NCBI GenBank assembly: GCA_930367215.1
Contig: OV884059.1
Coordinates: 220,664,303-220,728,302, forward strand
Direction: 5' to 3'
Source: Pollenia angustigena
Lineage: Eukaryota > Arthropoda > Insecta > Diptera > Polleniidae
DNA length: 64,000 nucleotides
A program made the position numbers and the translations under genes. Below the pieces are notes generated by a model, which was not told the DNA's origin, did no database searches, and worked only from the letters and a program-made list of their open reading frames with translations. Every line of letters begins with the position of its first letter. Within the stretch, counting starts at the first letter, position 1. Shown one piece after another: positions 44,655 to 56,700 of the stretch.

Positions 44655-44957
44655 TTAAACTTAAGGTTTTATCAAAAAAAAAAAAAAATCTGATAAAACT
44701 GAGTTTAAGCTGCATTTATTTAATATTAGTCTGGTTTTCTTGATTTTTAAATAGAATCGAATTTCTCGCAGCAAGAAACAAATGGATTTCTTTAAATTTT
44801 TCAGAAAACAAGAAAATGCGTAAGAAAACTTGTTTTGATTCAATTAATTTTTATTTGTTTCGAATTATAATATTTCTAGAGACGTAGACCTTGTTTACTG
44901 ACACAATGACATGTTATAAAATGAGTTCTTATGCATATGAGAGACTATTTGCCACTG

Positions 44958-45135
44958 CAGATAAGTTCAAACGGATTTCTGAAATCTGCTATATCCGCAA
45001 AAGTTGAGAATACTTTGTTTTTTAAACATTGATCTTATTTATACAAATTTTAAATATTTATAATCTCTAACACGGTTTTTTTTATAAACAAATAATTTAT
45101 TTTTTGTTAATTTTACCATGAATTCAAATTCAATT
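44958..45135 (+). repeat. Dispersed repeat, related to 50250-50420
   Basis: CAAACGGATTTCTGAAA, AGAATACTTTGTTTTTTAAA, ATTTTTTGTTAATTTTACCA and TGAATTCAAATTCA correspond in order to the 50.25-50.42-kb stretch. Ends and class are unknown. Confidence 0.5.
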
Positions 45136-45579
45136 CCTTGTTTTTTAAATCTTATTTATATAAATTTTAACAATCCTTTTATTTTGTATAATAAGAAAAT
45201 TACTTCACTTGAGATTTAGTAATTATACTCTGCACCACATGTACAAGTACAAATTCTGGACTAGTCCAACTTAGAAATTTTTGACTTTTTTCTGTTTTTT
45301 TTTTTTTTTTCTTAAGTCAACCCCGTCTTCGGATTATTTTAAGTAAGGTGCACTTGAATAATCTGCACTTCAAGCAAGCATTGCAAATATACATAGATGG
45401 GTCGATATCACGAAATGACTACATTCTGTGGCCCGACGCATTTTGTATTAAAAATATTACAAAATTGAAATTCTGAGAACAGGATTAAATAAAACAAAAT
45501 GTCCTCCAACGAGGCGCGGAAATCAAAATAAAATATTTTAGATGTTTTTATGAAAAAATTTGGTCGCACGGTGCAAATC

Positions 45580-46449
45580 GTCATTACCATGGTGTGCGTC
45601 CAAACGTTTTGTGTTCAAAAAACACAGATTTTAATTAGTATCTCAAAATATATATTATAAATGAAGTACGTCAAGTTTTTCGAGAAGAATAAACCAACTC
45701 AATTTTAATTTCATAAATATAATTTTTTTTTTAAACTTATGATTTTGAGACATTTTAGTCCGTGGCTAATGTTTTTCGTCATTCCCCGTGGTCCAATTTG
45801 TTTATTAAAAAAAAAAAATGCTTTAAACCGGTTTTTTGGTTAGGTGTTAACTGTCAATGTAACGACAATTCCCGTTAGTTTTAAAGTGTATTGACAGAAG
45901 TGAAAAATGTAGTCAGTTGTTTGAGAGCTTTTGAAGTGTTTAGTGTTTTTTGCGCATGTTCCTGAAATTTTGTCATTCCCGTGGTAAGTATATTTTTCCG
46001 TTATTTATATTATAATTTCCAAATTCGTTGTATTGGTTTGTTCATTTTTTAAGTCTTTATTAGATTCTAATATATTTTATAAAAATTTTTGAAGATTTTC
46101 ACATTTAAATCCAAGAATACTCACGTTTCCATCATTACCGTGCAGTCATTACCATGGGAATATTCTAAACCACGGTAATGACAAAAGGAACACGGGAATT
46201 ACCTTTTCAATGTATATTTGAGATTATTCAATCTATGATAATTATTTAAGAAATTTGATGTTCCCCAAACTTTAAAAGTACACCTGGAATTATAATCCAA
46301 AGAATGGACATAACGTATGCATTTTATTAAATGTGTTTCCATAAATTGCTGTATGTGTTTTATTTAGCTGCAATACATGATAAAACGTCATTACCATGCT
46401 GCTCAGTCATTACCGTATCATTTCCGTTGGACTATTGTCATTCCCGTGG
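45580..46449. repeat. Cluster of GTCATTNCCRTGG motifs in both orientations
   Basis: Clear instances are at 45580, 45778, 45972, 46131, 46145, 46170 (reverse), 46387, 46406, 46418 and 46437. Typical text is GTCATTACCATGG or GTCATTCCCGTGG. The rest of the block is AT-rich and non-coding. It could be subterminal binding-site arrays of an unrecognised transposon. No terminal inverted repeats were fixed. Confidence 0.7.
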
Positions 46450-46753
46450 GGTGCAAAAATCATTAAAATCCTTAAATATACATGGCCCATTGCTTATTAA
46501 TATATAAAAAGGTCTTATAAAACAGTATCAACCGAAAAATAATTATTTAAACCCATTTTCGCACTTGGCCGTTTTCAATCCTCGATTGTAGTCAATACAT
46601 GACATCGACCCAGATATGATTTAAGGAAATTTTTACTTACCGTATTATTGACACCGCTTCGGCTTGATTTAAGTACGGATGGATTGATTTTTCTTTTTAG
46701 TGCACTTTTTTAACTTGAATTCATATTTAATACGCCTATCGGTATTGCTGATA

Positions 46754-47247
46754 CAGTAGAATCCCGATAATTCGTTATCGCAAGGGACCGGCCATTTCTT
46801 ACGAATTATAGCAGTTTTCGATTTAACGGGGTTAAAATAAAATATATAAAAATAAACGGGGTTTTTCAATTTAATTACTAAAACGATAAAAAAACATAAA
46901 AGACAATTGTTAAAAATGAAATGTATAAAAATGTTATATAAAAATTATTCATATAACAAACTGATCTTAAGAAAATAAACGCACACACAAGCAAAAGCAA
47001 AAATCCACTCAAAAAAATAGCGGTAACCAAAAAATCATTCCATGTTTCTGTTGTTTTTATCACGAATTATAAGTGGAAGTTAGCAAACAATTACGATATA
47101 TAAGGGGTAAAGAAGATTTTATTTGAAAAAAAACGAATTAGCGAGGGGACCAAAATGTTTGAAAATTATACGAATTAATGAGATTTTTTAAGGGACCGAC
47201 AGTTTATTACGAATTATTGGGAATTACGATTTATCGGGATTTGACTG
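46754..47247. mobile_element. pogo/Tigger-like MITE, TA target
   Basis: The left end CAGTAGAATCCCGATAATTC and the inverse of the right end (CAGTCAAATCCCGATAAATC) are flanked by TA (46752-46753 and 47248-47249). These CAGTNNAATCCCGATAA termini resemble those of pogo/Tigger transposons. A second mirrored pair (ATTTCTTACGAATTATAG / GTTTATTACGAATTATTG) lies inside. There is no transposase frame in the 494 bp. Confidence 0.75.
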
Positions 47248-47842
47248 TATTTCATTTTGAGAACCTATCGGCAAAAAGTCGTATCGGTTCATTTCTTAAA
47301 ACCTTCCATTTTGTATCAAGATTTTTGTTACAATTATATAATTTTACTTTACAACAAATATATACGAAGGTATATATTTAATTTTTTATTAAAAAAAATC
47401 TACGTTAAATACTATTCCATTCTTCTTTTTCCGCGTAAACTCCAATTGCATTTCTTGCACACTATAGCACACGACAACGATATTTTTGCATCAAGTTATT
47501 TAAAGCTCTTTCATTTTCATTAACAAATATTTAATAAATGTACATTTTACCGTATTTTCAACAACTTTTTAAAGCGAAACTTGTATTTTTACTCAAATAT
47601 TTCAATGGTAAAACCGCCGTCAACGAATTTGCAACGAAATTTATAAAACAAAAAATTTACGATAAACAAAGCCAGCTAAGCCACTCACAGGAAATTGTTT
47701 CTCCAATTGGAATCAATCACAATAGGAGGAAGGAAATGTTGCCTAATTAATTTTTTCGTTATTTTTTTTAAAATTTGATAACTGGCAATAACGTAAATTG
47801 TCAATAAATCTAATTTAATGGAATTTGTATGCCCAAATTTGT

Positions 47843-48621
47843 TACATGGGGTCTTCACCTAAGATAATATCTAATATAATATCTGAGAGAACGTCGGCAG
47901 AATGAGAGAACAAATTTCTTCATGTAAAGGCTCAACCATAATATGCATAGTCTTGCTTAACCTACTGTCAAAAATTAACAAAATGTCTCTCAAATGTATT
48001 AAAGAAAACAAAAACAAAATAAAAAAACATTTGATTCCGTACGGAATGTGCGATTAAATTCGCACCTTGCTTAAGCAAATGACAGTTTCATTAAACTTAG
48101 CAAAAAGTTTCCTTAAGTTCAAAATGGTTTGCTTCATATAATTTACATGTATTCGCTCATTCGCTTAAGCCAACTTAATCACATTGTGGTTGGGCCTTTA
48201 ATCTTAATCTTAAACAAGGGGAACACGTATCTTATAAGATTTCATAATCGAATGATTCTCGTGCAGTAAACTTGTGTCGTTTTTACTCTTTTTTTAGTTT
48301 TTTCTTGTTTTTTAGTTAAAAAAATGGTTTTTTAAACACTTATCACAAGATTTTCACTATTTGCACAAAAAAATTAAACATTTTAATGAATGCGTCTTTT
48401 TATTGTTTTATATGTGGGTATGTATGTGTATTTTTGACAGCTCATCTTATAAGATAGTTGGTATAAGATTTCTTATAACAACTGTCTCATAACATTTATT
48501 ATAATATTAATACTAACACTATTTGAGAGTCCACACGTAAGATAATACTCTCTGCGATTGAATTTGACGTTTGCTGATATAAAAATCTTATATCTTATCT
48601 CAGGTGGAGACCCTGTGTTAG
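47843..48621. mobile_element. MITE with GGGTCTCCACCT termini, split by another MITE
   Basis: Left TACATGGGGTCTTCACCTAA and the inverse of the right end (AACACAGGGTCTCCACCTGA), each followed by GATAAKATMT text, form imperfect termini. The same right end with different body occurs at 52530-52563 (CGTGGAGACCCGGGGTTA). The 272-bp element at 47927-48198 is inserted near the left end. Confidence 0.6.
47927..48198. mobile_element. MITE (272 bp), TA target
   Basis: The left end AAGGCTCAACCATAATATG and the inverse of the right end (AAGGCCCAACCACAATGTG) are flanked by TA on both sides. A partial relative stands at 42746-42930. Confidence 0.72.
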
Positions 48622-50600
48622 GGATAAGTAACAGTTACTTCTTTACGATTTTAAATCAATCCATAATGTTGGTCACCACGGAATTTCTTTTCAACAAAAT
48701 CAAACAATATTCAACGCCAGAAATTGCAAGAAGTAGGGTTTAATCTACAAAACAATGCGTTGAATATGTGGGTAGTTTTGGATTTATTAATCTTCCTCAA
48801 GATATAAAAAAAGTTGAAAGAATTTCTGTTTATAATAAAGTAAAGAACTTTTTACTTCATAATTTGAAAACACTTTTCATATAATTTATAATTTATGTAA
48901 CTTTATATTATTTTATTAAATTTATGCACAAATACATATATGTATTTTTTTTCTCTTTTGATTTATTAAATTCAGCTGAAAAAAGTTAAAAATTGTTTAT
49001 ATATTGCCAGCTTGCCAAAATAATGTCCAAGTGATGCTAATGCAATTAATTAGCCTGAAGCTAAAATCGTTACTAATAAGGTTTCGAAAAATGAGAGAGA
49101 TGATTAAATTTCGGCTGCGCAGCTTTGTACGTGCCATCGTTTGTTGTAGAACCAAAAGTTGGAAAAACGATTAAATATGACGAAAACCTTTTTAAGGCAT
49201 TCTGTTAATTTCTTTAATTTCTGTTAACAAATAGGAATTCTACAAAAGTGAAACATGGGTGTAACAGGAAAATAAACTATAAAATTTTCTCTCTATGCTT
49301 CCAGGGGTATATGCTTTAAATTATTATAAAAATAAATACATAAACTAAAAACAACAATTAAGTATGAACAAAATATTTAAGAGGAATTGTCAAAATTAGT
49401 TTTGCTTTTATTATGACAACCTAACGTTTAATACGATATTTTGATTTACGAAAAAACAAATCAAAAGTGCACCAGTATATTTCTAGCTAAATACTAGTTA
49501 CTTTGTCTGCAGGGTATATTTTTTTTGTATAATTAAATTTTCACTAATAAAAAAGTAAGTACATAATATTGTTTTATCCATTTCATTATATTAAACTATT
49601 TTAATAAGCTATTATACACCCAATTCCGTTAGAGAATTATGTCGTCTTGTCGAAGTCAGGACTCATTTAGGCAATCAGCCCAATCACGAATAAAAATTCA
49701 ATTGGAAATTTTTATTTTTCCCATCGCTTCTATCGAAAATAAAAATTCCGCATGAAATGTCTCACTTTTTTCCGAAAAAAAAATCCTTTGCGAAGCAGAA
49801 CGGAATTTATAAAAACTCTAAGTAGGATTTTTGGACGGATGCTGAAAACGAGCTTAAATATATGGGGCACCAAATAATTGTGTTACTGAGTGAGTGAAAA
49901 AATGTTTGTTATTATTAAGAGCACAGGAGGAATAAAAACAAATCCAACAAAAGAAAACCTTTTCAATATTAAAATATACAAGACGTCTACAAATTGCTGT
50001 CGTCTGTTTTAATTTTGAAATATTTCCACAATAATTTTACTGAATCAAATATTTAACGTTATTAAGTACCATATTCATAGACAACAACCATTATCGATTT
50101 AAAGAATTTAAAAATAATAACTGAAATATGTAAGAAAATTCGTCTTAAGTCGTCGAACGAAATTGGGGCTTTAATCTTTTCCTTCAATACCAAAATCTTT
50201 TATAATCGTATAAGTACATTTTTGCATAATTTAAAAAGTCAACCGTATTGCTGCAAGTCTGTTTTAAACGGATTTGTGAAACCTTATTTCTCTGCAAGGG
50301 TTCAGAATACTTTGCTTTTTAAACAAAAATCTTAGTAATATAATATTTAAATAACTAAAATCTCGAACAGTAATTTTTTGCATAAAAAATTATTGATTTC
50401 TTGTTAATTTTACAATGAATTCAAATCAGTTATCAACGTCTGCAATGCCACATCGGCTTCGAGTGTAATGTTATTACATTTTAAACGTAACTACGTAATC
50501 TCTTTTGATAGTTTTCGACAAGAGTTACAGACACACTTTTTGAGAAACGATGGAATATTTTGTTTCACACCGTTTCGATGCGAGAATTTCTCACTAAATT
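48622..50600. other. AT-rich stretch without recognised gene
   Basis: It includes the dispersed repeat at 50250-50420 and a lone TCTGCAGGGTATA end-like motif at 49507 resembling the right end of the 20.0-20.6-kb element. No gene was found. Confidence 0.4.
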
Positions 50601-50627
50601 AACATAATATGGGTACACTTCAATTAG

Positions 50628-51934
50628 TATATGGTTAAATTTCAAGGGCCGATGTTGATTTTGAATAAAACACAAACTATTTAGGAAATTATTGTAATTT
50701 TATTTTATTATGATATATTGGTATTACTCAATTATGTATGGAACAAAATATCGGCCAAATGGGCGCCGCGACCACGGCGGCACACCTCCATCCGATGGTC
50801 CAAATTTTCGATGACCCTGAGGCATAATGGAGGTTCTATGCCGTTAATGTGCCGAATTATCTCATCCTTTTGCTCTTGAATTGTTGCTGGCTTATCGACG
50901 TACACCTTTTCTTTCAAATAACCCCAAAGAAAAAAGTCCAACGGTGTCAAATCACATGATCTTGGCGGCCAATTGACATCGCCATTACGTGAGATAACAC
51001 GGCCATTGAATTTGTTGCGCAAAAGAGCCATTGTTTCGTTAGCTGTGCGGCAAGTGGCACCGTCCTGCTGAAACCACATATCGTCCACATCCATATCTTC
51101 CAATTCGGGCCATAAAAAGTTCGTTATCATCTCACGATAGCGAACACCATTCACAGTAACTGCCTGACCGGCCTCATTTTGGAAAAAATACGGCCCGATG
51201 ATGCCGCCAGCCCATAAACCGCACCAAACAGTCACTCTTTGTGGGTGCATTGGTTTTTCGACAATCACTCTTGGATTCTCATTCGCCCAAATGCGGCAAT
51301 TCTGTTTATTGACGAATCCACTGAGGTGAAAATGTGCCTCATCACTGAAGATGATTTTCTTCGAAAATTGATCATCCACTGTTGCCATTTCTTGCCACCA
51401 TTCTGCCCATTCACGACGTTTGGAATGGTCAAGAGGCTTTAGTTCTTGAGCCAATTGCACCTTGTAAGCGTGAAAATGCAAGTCTTTATGCATAATGTTC
51501 ATCAACGACGAGCGTGAGAGGTGCAATTGTTGGGCACGACGACGAGTTGAGGTGGACGGCTCTTCAGCCACACTATCGCGAACAGCAGCAATATTTTCTG
51601 CAGTACGAGCTGTACGAGCATGCACTGGTGTTCTCACATCTTCTTCAGACCCGGTTTGCTCGAATTTTTCCACGATTTTTGCGATTGTACGCACATTTGG
51701 ACGATCAAATTGACCAAAAAAATCACGAAGTGCACGATATGCATTTTGATTTGAACGCCCATTTTCATAATAAGTCTGGATAACTTTAACACGTTGTTGG
51801 ATTGTGTATCTCTCCATGGTTCAAATTGAATAAGTCTGAAATAGAGAAATGTCAAATAAAATTCGGAAAAAACTTGGCGTTTAGGTGTGGTTCACATTCA
51901 ACATCGGCCCTTACAATTTAACCACCCTTTATAT
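50628..51934 (-). mobile_element. Full-length mariner-type (DD41D) transposon
   Basis: Terminal inverted repeats read GGTTAAATTTCAAGGGCCGA then TGTTGA on the left and, inverted, GGTTAAATTGTAAGGGCCGA then TGTTGA on the right. The outermost left bases are altered (TATATGG instead of AAAGGGTGG). TA-containing flanks are consistent with the TA target of Tc1/mariner elements. It carries one unbroken transposase gene. The copy at 40485-41246 is a truncated sibling. Confidence 0.88.
50732..51817 (-). CDS. Mariner-family transposase, DD41D, intact frame (361 aa)
   Basis: This enzyme would bind the element's terminal repeats and cut and rejoin DNA at TA sites. The N-terminal ~110 residues form a paired helix-turn-helix region (PNVRTIAKIVEKFE near 40-53, then a second helical unit through SRSSLMNIMH near 101-110). 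The RNase H-like catalytic core carries FSDEAHFHLSG (D159), WFQQDGATC (D252) and SCDLTPLDFFLWGYLKEKVY (D294). The D252-D294 spacing of 41 residues gives DD41D, a class described as rosa/Visitor. WCGLWAGGIIGPYFF lies between. There are no stops or frameshifts; length is normal for the family; the start ATG at 51817 fits the whole HTH region. Activity cannot be judged from sequence alone, and the damaged left terminus may limit mobility. Confidence 0.95.
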   Translation of the reverse strand: MERYTIQQRVKVIQTYYENGRSNQNAYRALRDFFGQFDRPNVRTIAKIVEKFEQTGSEEDVRTPVHARTARTAENIAAVRDSVAEEPSTSTRRRAQQLHLSRSSLMNIMHKDLHFHAYKVQLAQELKPLDHSKRREWAEWWQEMATVDDQFSKKIIFSDEAHFHLSGFVNKQNCRIWANENPRVIVEKPMHPQRVTVWCGLWAGGIIGPYFFQNEAGQAVTVNGVRYREMITNFLWPELEDMDVDDMWFQQDGATCRTANETMALLRNKFNGRVISRNGDVNWPPRSCDLTPLDFFLWGYLKEKVYVDKPATIQEQKDEIIRHINGIEPPLCLRVIENLDHRMEVCRRGRGAHLADILFHT

Positions 51935-52212
51935 CAAATTTAAAAGAATCTGTACAGAAAAACGAGGATTTATTTTTAAAGGTACCGAAAACGATAATAT
52001 CGATTTCAAATCGTTTTCCATCAAATACCTGAATATCCTACGCTGTTATTTTGCAAAATAAAAATATTACTCTATTTGAATTTTGTAAATTTTAACTTGA
52101 AATAAAATTAAATATGTGTATCGGAATCGGTATTTCCAAAATGTCTTTTTGAGTATCAGTATCGTATCGGCAAAAAGGCATATACAGGCATGTTATGTAA
52201 ATCTCAAGATTT

Positions 52213-52702
52213 CAGATCACTTGTGATTTTGAAATCATAGTTGTGATTAATGGGTGTTTTAAAAACCACAAAAGTTTAAACTTAGTTAGTATTTTTTCAC
52301 TTGGCGGCTTTTTCTTAATTGCTTTTTTAATAAATAAACACACTAACAAATAAACAACCGTACAGAGAAATGAAATGTCAGATAAATTACAACTGATTTG
52401 ACAGCAGATTGCTAAGCAATAATTGCTCAAGCAATAAGAAGAGCAATCATTGCGCAATTGATTGCCACTCATATCAATATGCGGTCTATACGACGCAAAT
52501 TTTATGGAGCAATCAAATTTGACGTTTGCCGCAATAAATATTGCTACGTGGAGACCCGGGGTTAAAAATGGTGGAAATAAATAAGCAAGTAATTTTAAAT
52601 CGGCTGCCACTTAGCTGACTGATTTAAAATCACAATTATGAAAAAAGCTTTTTTTCCAAAACGCCTTTTTTGTGATTTCAAATCACTTCACAAAAAGTGA
52701 TT
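52213..52702. mobile_element. AATCAC-word inverted-repeat block with a nested GGGTCTCCACG-ended MITE
   Basis: GTGATTT/AAATCAC words are concentrated at 52215-52245 and 52625-52705 in mirrored orientation. Inside, sequence to 52563 ends CTACGTGGAGACCCGGGGTTA and has repeated AGCAAT/ATTGCT words (52410-52450) and TTTGACGTTTGC, shared with the element ending at 48621. Exact boundaries are uncertain. Confidence 0.45.
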
Positions 52703-53603
52703 TTCAGAATATGCATGATAGTTACTACCCCGATTAAAGCCAAATTTATTATGAGATTAAAATTTTTTGCTTAGCAATTAACAAGATAAGAATAATTCTA
52801 TTAATTAGAAAAATTTTGAATTCAACCTTTCAATTTTATTTCTTCTGCGCCAAATGATTTGAAAAATAACAGCAATCTTATTCATTCATCCACTTAAAAT
52901 CTTGTTATCAATTTCCTGTGCTTACACCAACATATTGACTATTGTGAATTATCAACTGTCAAGCAAACTTAAAACAACACCAACAACTGTCAGACACAGA
53001 CAAGTTATGGCAAGTGAAAAAATAAGTGGCACATATTGCAAAATTTTTAATTATTCTACATTTTAAGAAAATAATTAAAAAAAATTCTAGACAAATAAAA
53101 TAAAACAACAAAAAAACGTTTTAAACTAAATAATAGAAGTGTACAAGTATATGTTTGATATTATAAAAGGAAACCTTAAATTTTTCAAGTGTCGTATAAC
53201 ATTGGCAATGAAATATGAAAACTACACCCACTCTCTGTTGAAAAACGTTTAGAAGAAGAAAGAGAAGTGAAAAAATAAACAAATTACAACTGCTAAAATA
53301 CTAAATAAAGCTACAGTATTTAATAATATGTATGTAATTAAAAACAATACATCCACTAAAAATAGATAAACAAATACAAATATTGGGAAAAATTGTTATT
53401 CGGTAAATACTTCGCAGTATTGGAAAGAAAGCTAATTTAAAAGAACAACAACAATAATAACAATCATTGAACTAAAATTGTTAACAATAGAAAGTGATTA
53501 CTCAAGTGTTTGACGAAGAAAAAATTCACATAGTAAATAGTTTTTAGTACAATTCCAAATGATATAGGTAGAACAATTTTAAAATACAAAACTCAGCAAA
53601 ACG
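52703..53603 (+). promoter_or_regulatory. Presumed promoter and 5' UTR region of the Ocrl-type gene
   Basis: This 0.9-kb AT-rich, transposon-poor interval lies between the last mobile element and the first ATG. CAACAACTGTCAGACACAGA near 52980-53000 and (A/C)-rich CAACAACAAYAATAA text near 53448-53460 look like fly 5' UTR sequence. No TATA box or transcription start is evident, so the call rests on position only. A TATCGATA (DRE-like) word lies at about 54269, inside intron 2. Confidence 0.4.
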
Positions 53604-53789
53604 ATGACGTCTTTAGGAGGAACAACTATACCCACCATATCAGCTGCTGTTTCCACTTCTAGCTTATCAACAATGTCATCACGACACAATTCTAATGATG
53701 CGTTAAACTCTAATAATGAAAAACAACAAAATTTTACTACTAAACACATAATACAACAAAAACTAAAAGAGAACGAAAATGTTTTATCG
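53604..53789 (+). CDS. Ocrl: Ocrl exon 1 (codons 1-62)
   Basis: ATG preceded by CAAAACG, an acceptable fly start context. The donor is TCG|GTAAAT, phase 0. The encoded Ser/Asn-rich leader ends in NENVLS. The reading frame continues for a few codons into the intron before stop, which is not used. Confidence 0.85.
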
Positions 53790-56700
53790 GTAAATAATTA
53801 TTTAATAATATGTGTTTATTTACACGTTTTATTGTTCATTTGTTTTGTATATTTGTTGCTTTCTTTGTTTTAGATTTTTGAGGCATATCAAATTGTAGGA
53901 CAGCAGCATATTAGTCGTTATCTAAGCCTGGTGGTTTCTGTAGCGGGTGGCACATATGCTGTTTTCTCTATGACTGCTACAAGATCGCCGGCCAGAAATT
54001 GTGCAGACATTACTATTGACAAAGTATTTCCCTTAAATGAAACATTTCAAATCGGTTATGGTAAGACACCTACAATCTTTTTCTTTAAAGATGTTATTGG
54101 TTAAAATGTATAAATATCCAAAGACTAATTACTACTTCCGTATAAATAACAACTGAAAATGTCAAAAAATACACATTTTAGGTATACCCTATTTTTAACA
54201 AATTCTGTTGTTTGTTGTGAGCTTCAGCCCTTGAGTTTGAATTTTTAAAAACTGAAGCTATGGGATGTATCGATAAAAGAATGCTCTAATTAATGGTAAC
54301 ATCGATTAATCAACCTTTTCTTTTGATTAGATTTTTTAATACATTTTTAGATTTTGAATTTTGTTTATTTATTAAATTAAATTGGCACAATGAAATTGCG
54401 TGTTAAATAAAAATTGTGATAATTTGTTCTAGAATTACAAGGGAATTGTGCAAGTGAGAACAACTAAATTTTCGAAATCTTATTAAGATATCGCACTTGG
54501 TCATAGAGAGGGTATTTTCTCAAAATTTAAAAATTTTCGGTAGAAGTAAAACAATTTTTAATAAACATTAAAGGTGTATGAAAATTTAAAATCAAACGTT
54601 TTGTTGCCAAAAAGTAGACTAAATAGGTATCACGATATTTTTACAGCAGGTAAATATAAATACACCGGTCAATTTTTTCAAAAAGTGAAAAAATGTCGAG
54701 TTATTTTCAGGGAAACAAGAAATATGCTATATAAATGCGTTTTATGCGCATTAAGTATGCAGTAAAAACTTGAAAAATGCCCAAAAAATTTTTAAAAATA
54801 TGCACTAAAAAATTCAAAAATTGTTAATTTGAAATATGAGTTCCATTTAGTGAAAACAATCCAAAAATTTAAATCGTTAAAGCCCAAACACCATTGTATT
54901 TACAGACAAATTTTAGAGATTTTATCCTATTTGGAAACGATGGGCAGTCATCGGTTCACAAAAACAAAGTTCTGTTAAGAGGATACAATTCATATAAGAG
55001 TTATTTGTAATGAATATTATCTCGATAAATCAACCTTTTCTTTTGATTAGATTTTTTAATAATACCTACATTTTTAGATTTTGAATTTTGTTTATTTATT
55101 AAATTAAATTGGCACAATGAAATTGCGTGTTAAATAAAAATTGTGATAATTTGTTCTAGAATTACAAGGGAATTGTGCAAGTGAGAACAACTAAATTTTC
55201 GAAATCTAATTAAGATATCGCACTTGGTCATAGAGAGGGTATTTTCTCAAAATTTAAAAATTTTCGGTAGAAGTAAAACAATTTTTTAATAAACATTAAA
55301 GGTGTATGAAAATTTAAAATCAAACGTTTTGTTGCCAAAAAGTAGACTAAATAGGTATCACGATATTTTTACAGCAGGTAAATATAAATACCACCGGTCA
55401 ATTTTTTCAAAAAGTGAAAAAATGTCGAGTTATTTTCAGGGAAACAAGAAATATGCTATATAAATGCGTTTTATGCGCATTAAGTATGCAGTAAAAACTT
55501 GAAAAATGCCCAAAAAATTTTTAAAAATATGCACTAAAAAATTCAAAAATTGTTAATTTGAAATATGAGTTCCATTTAGTGAAAACAATCCAAAAATTTA
55601 AATCGTTAAAGCCCAAACACCATTGTATTTACAGACAAATTTTAGAGATTTTATCCTATTTGGAAACGATGGGCAGTCATCGGTTCACAAAAACAAAGTT
55701 CTGTTAAGAGGATACAATTCATATAAGAGTTATTTGTAATGAATATTATCTCGATATTAATATCCATATGAGATTTTTTGTTTCAAATGTATTTTAGGGA
55801 CGGTCGCTAAATTGTTTATTCCTGTTCATATTATAAAGGAAGTTTAAGCTATTTATAGATGTGAGCTTTGGGAAAATGTAAACTGATTAAAAAAGAATTT
55901 AATATGAAGTTAAATATTTTTGGGGCGAATTTAATTTTAATGCCAACATTATTAGATGGTTAACGGACACAAAGAGTCTAACTTGGAAAGAAGTTTTTAT
56001 GGGGAATATGTTTAATTATAGACTGATTCTCACTTCGTCCTTCGTAGAATTAAAATGTATTTACCAAATTTGATCAAATTATCTACAAGATTGCAACTTG
56101 TATTTTGAGCACAAGATTAACATGGACAGACAACTAGCCAGATGGACGGATGGACATCGTTAAATCACATTAAAAAGTGATGCTGTGTCGATTGGTATAA
56201 TAAAAGATTGTTACAGATTTCTATGTTTACACAAACCGCCAAAAACATATAATTGATTTTTCCTTAATTTTTGCTTTTATATAAAATTTTAATGTTAAAA
56301 AAACATTTATCTTTAGTGACAACCTGCTTTCTCTTACAATTTTCGAGTAAAAATAAAATGCAGATGAGGACATTGAAGCAATACGTTGGGTATTAAAATA
56401 GATATTTAAAACAGAAAAGGCAATATATCGCAAAAAAAAAATTTTTTTTATTTGCTGCGAAAGCACTAGTAGGCATCTAAAAATATGCGTCAAAACGCAC
56501 AATATGCGCTATAAACTTAGAAAATGCTGCTAAAAGACTGTTTTAATTAAATTATGCAAAACAATGCTGCAAACGGTAATATATGCTCTAACAAATCGAT
56601 GCCAAAATTCATAAAAAGCTCTAAAATGGATAAATATATTGTTTCTGCCTTCATTGGTCGCACAAAGAAAAGCATGCAATTGCATATGGGCATTTCCGTC

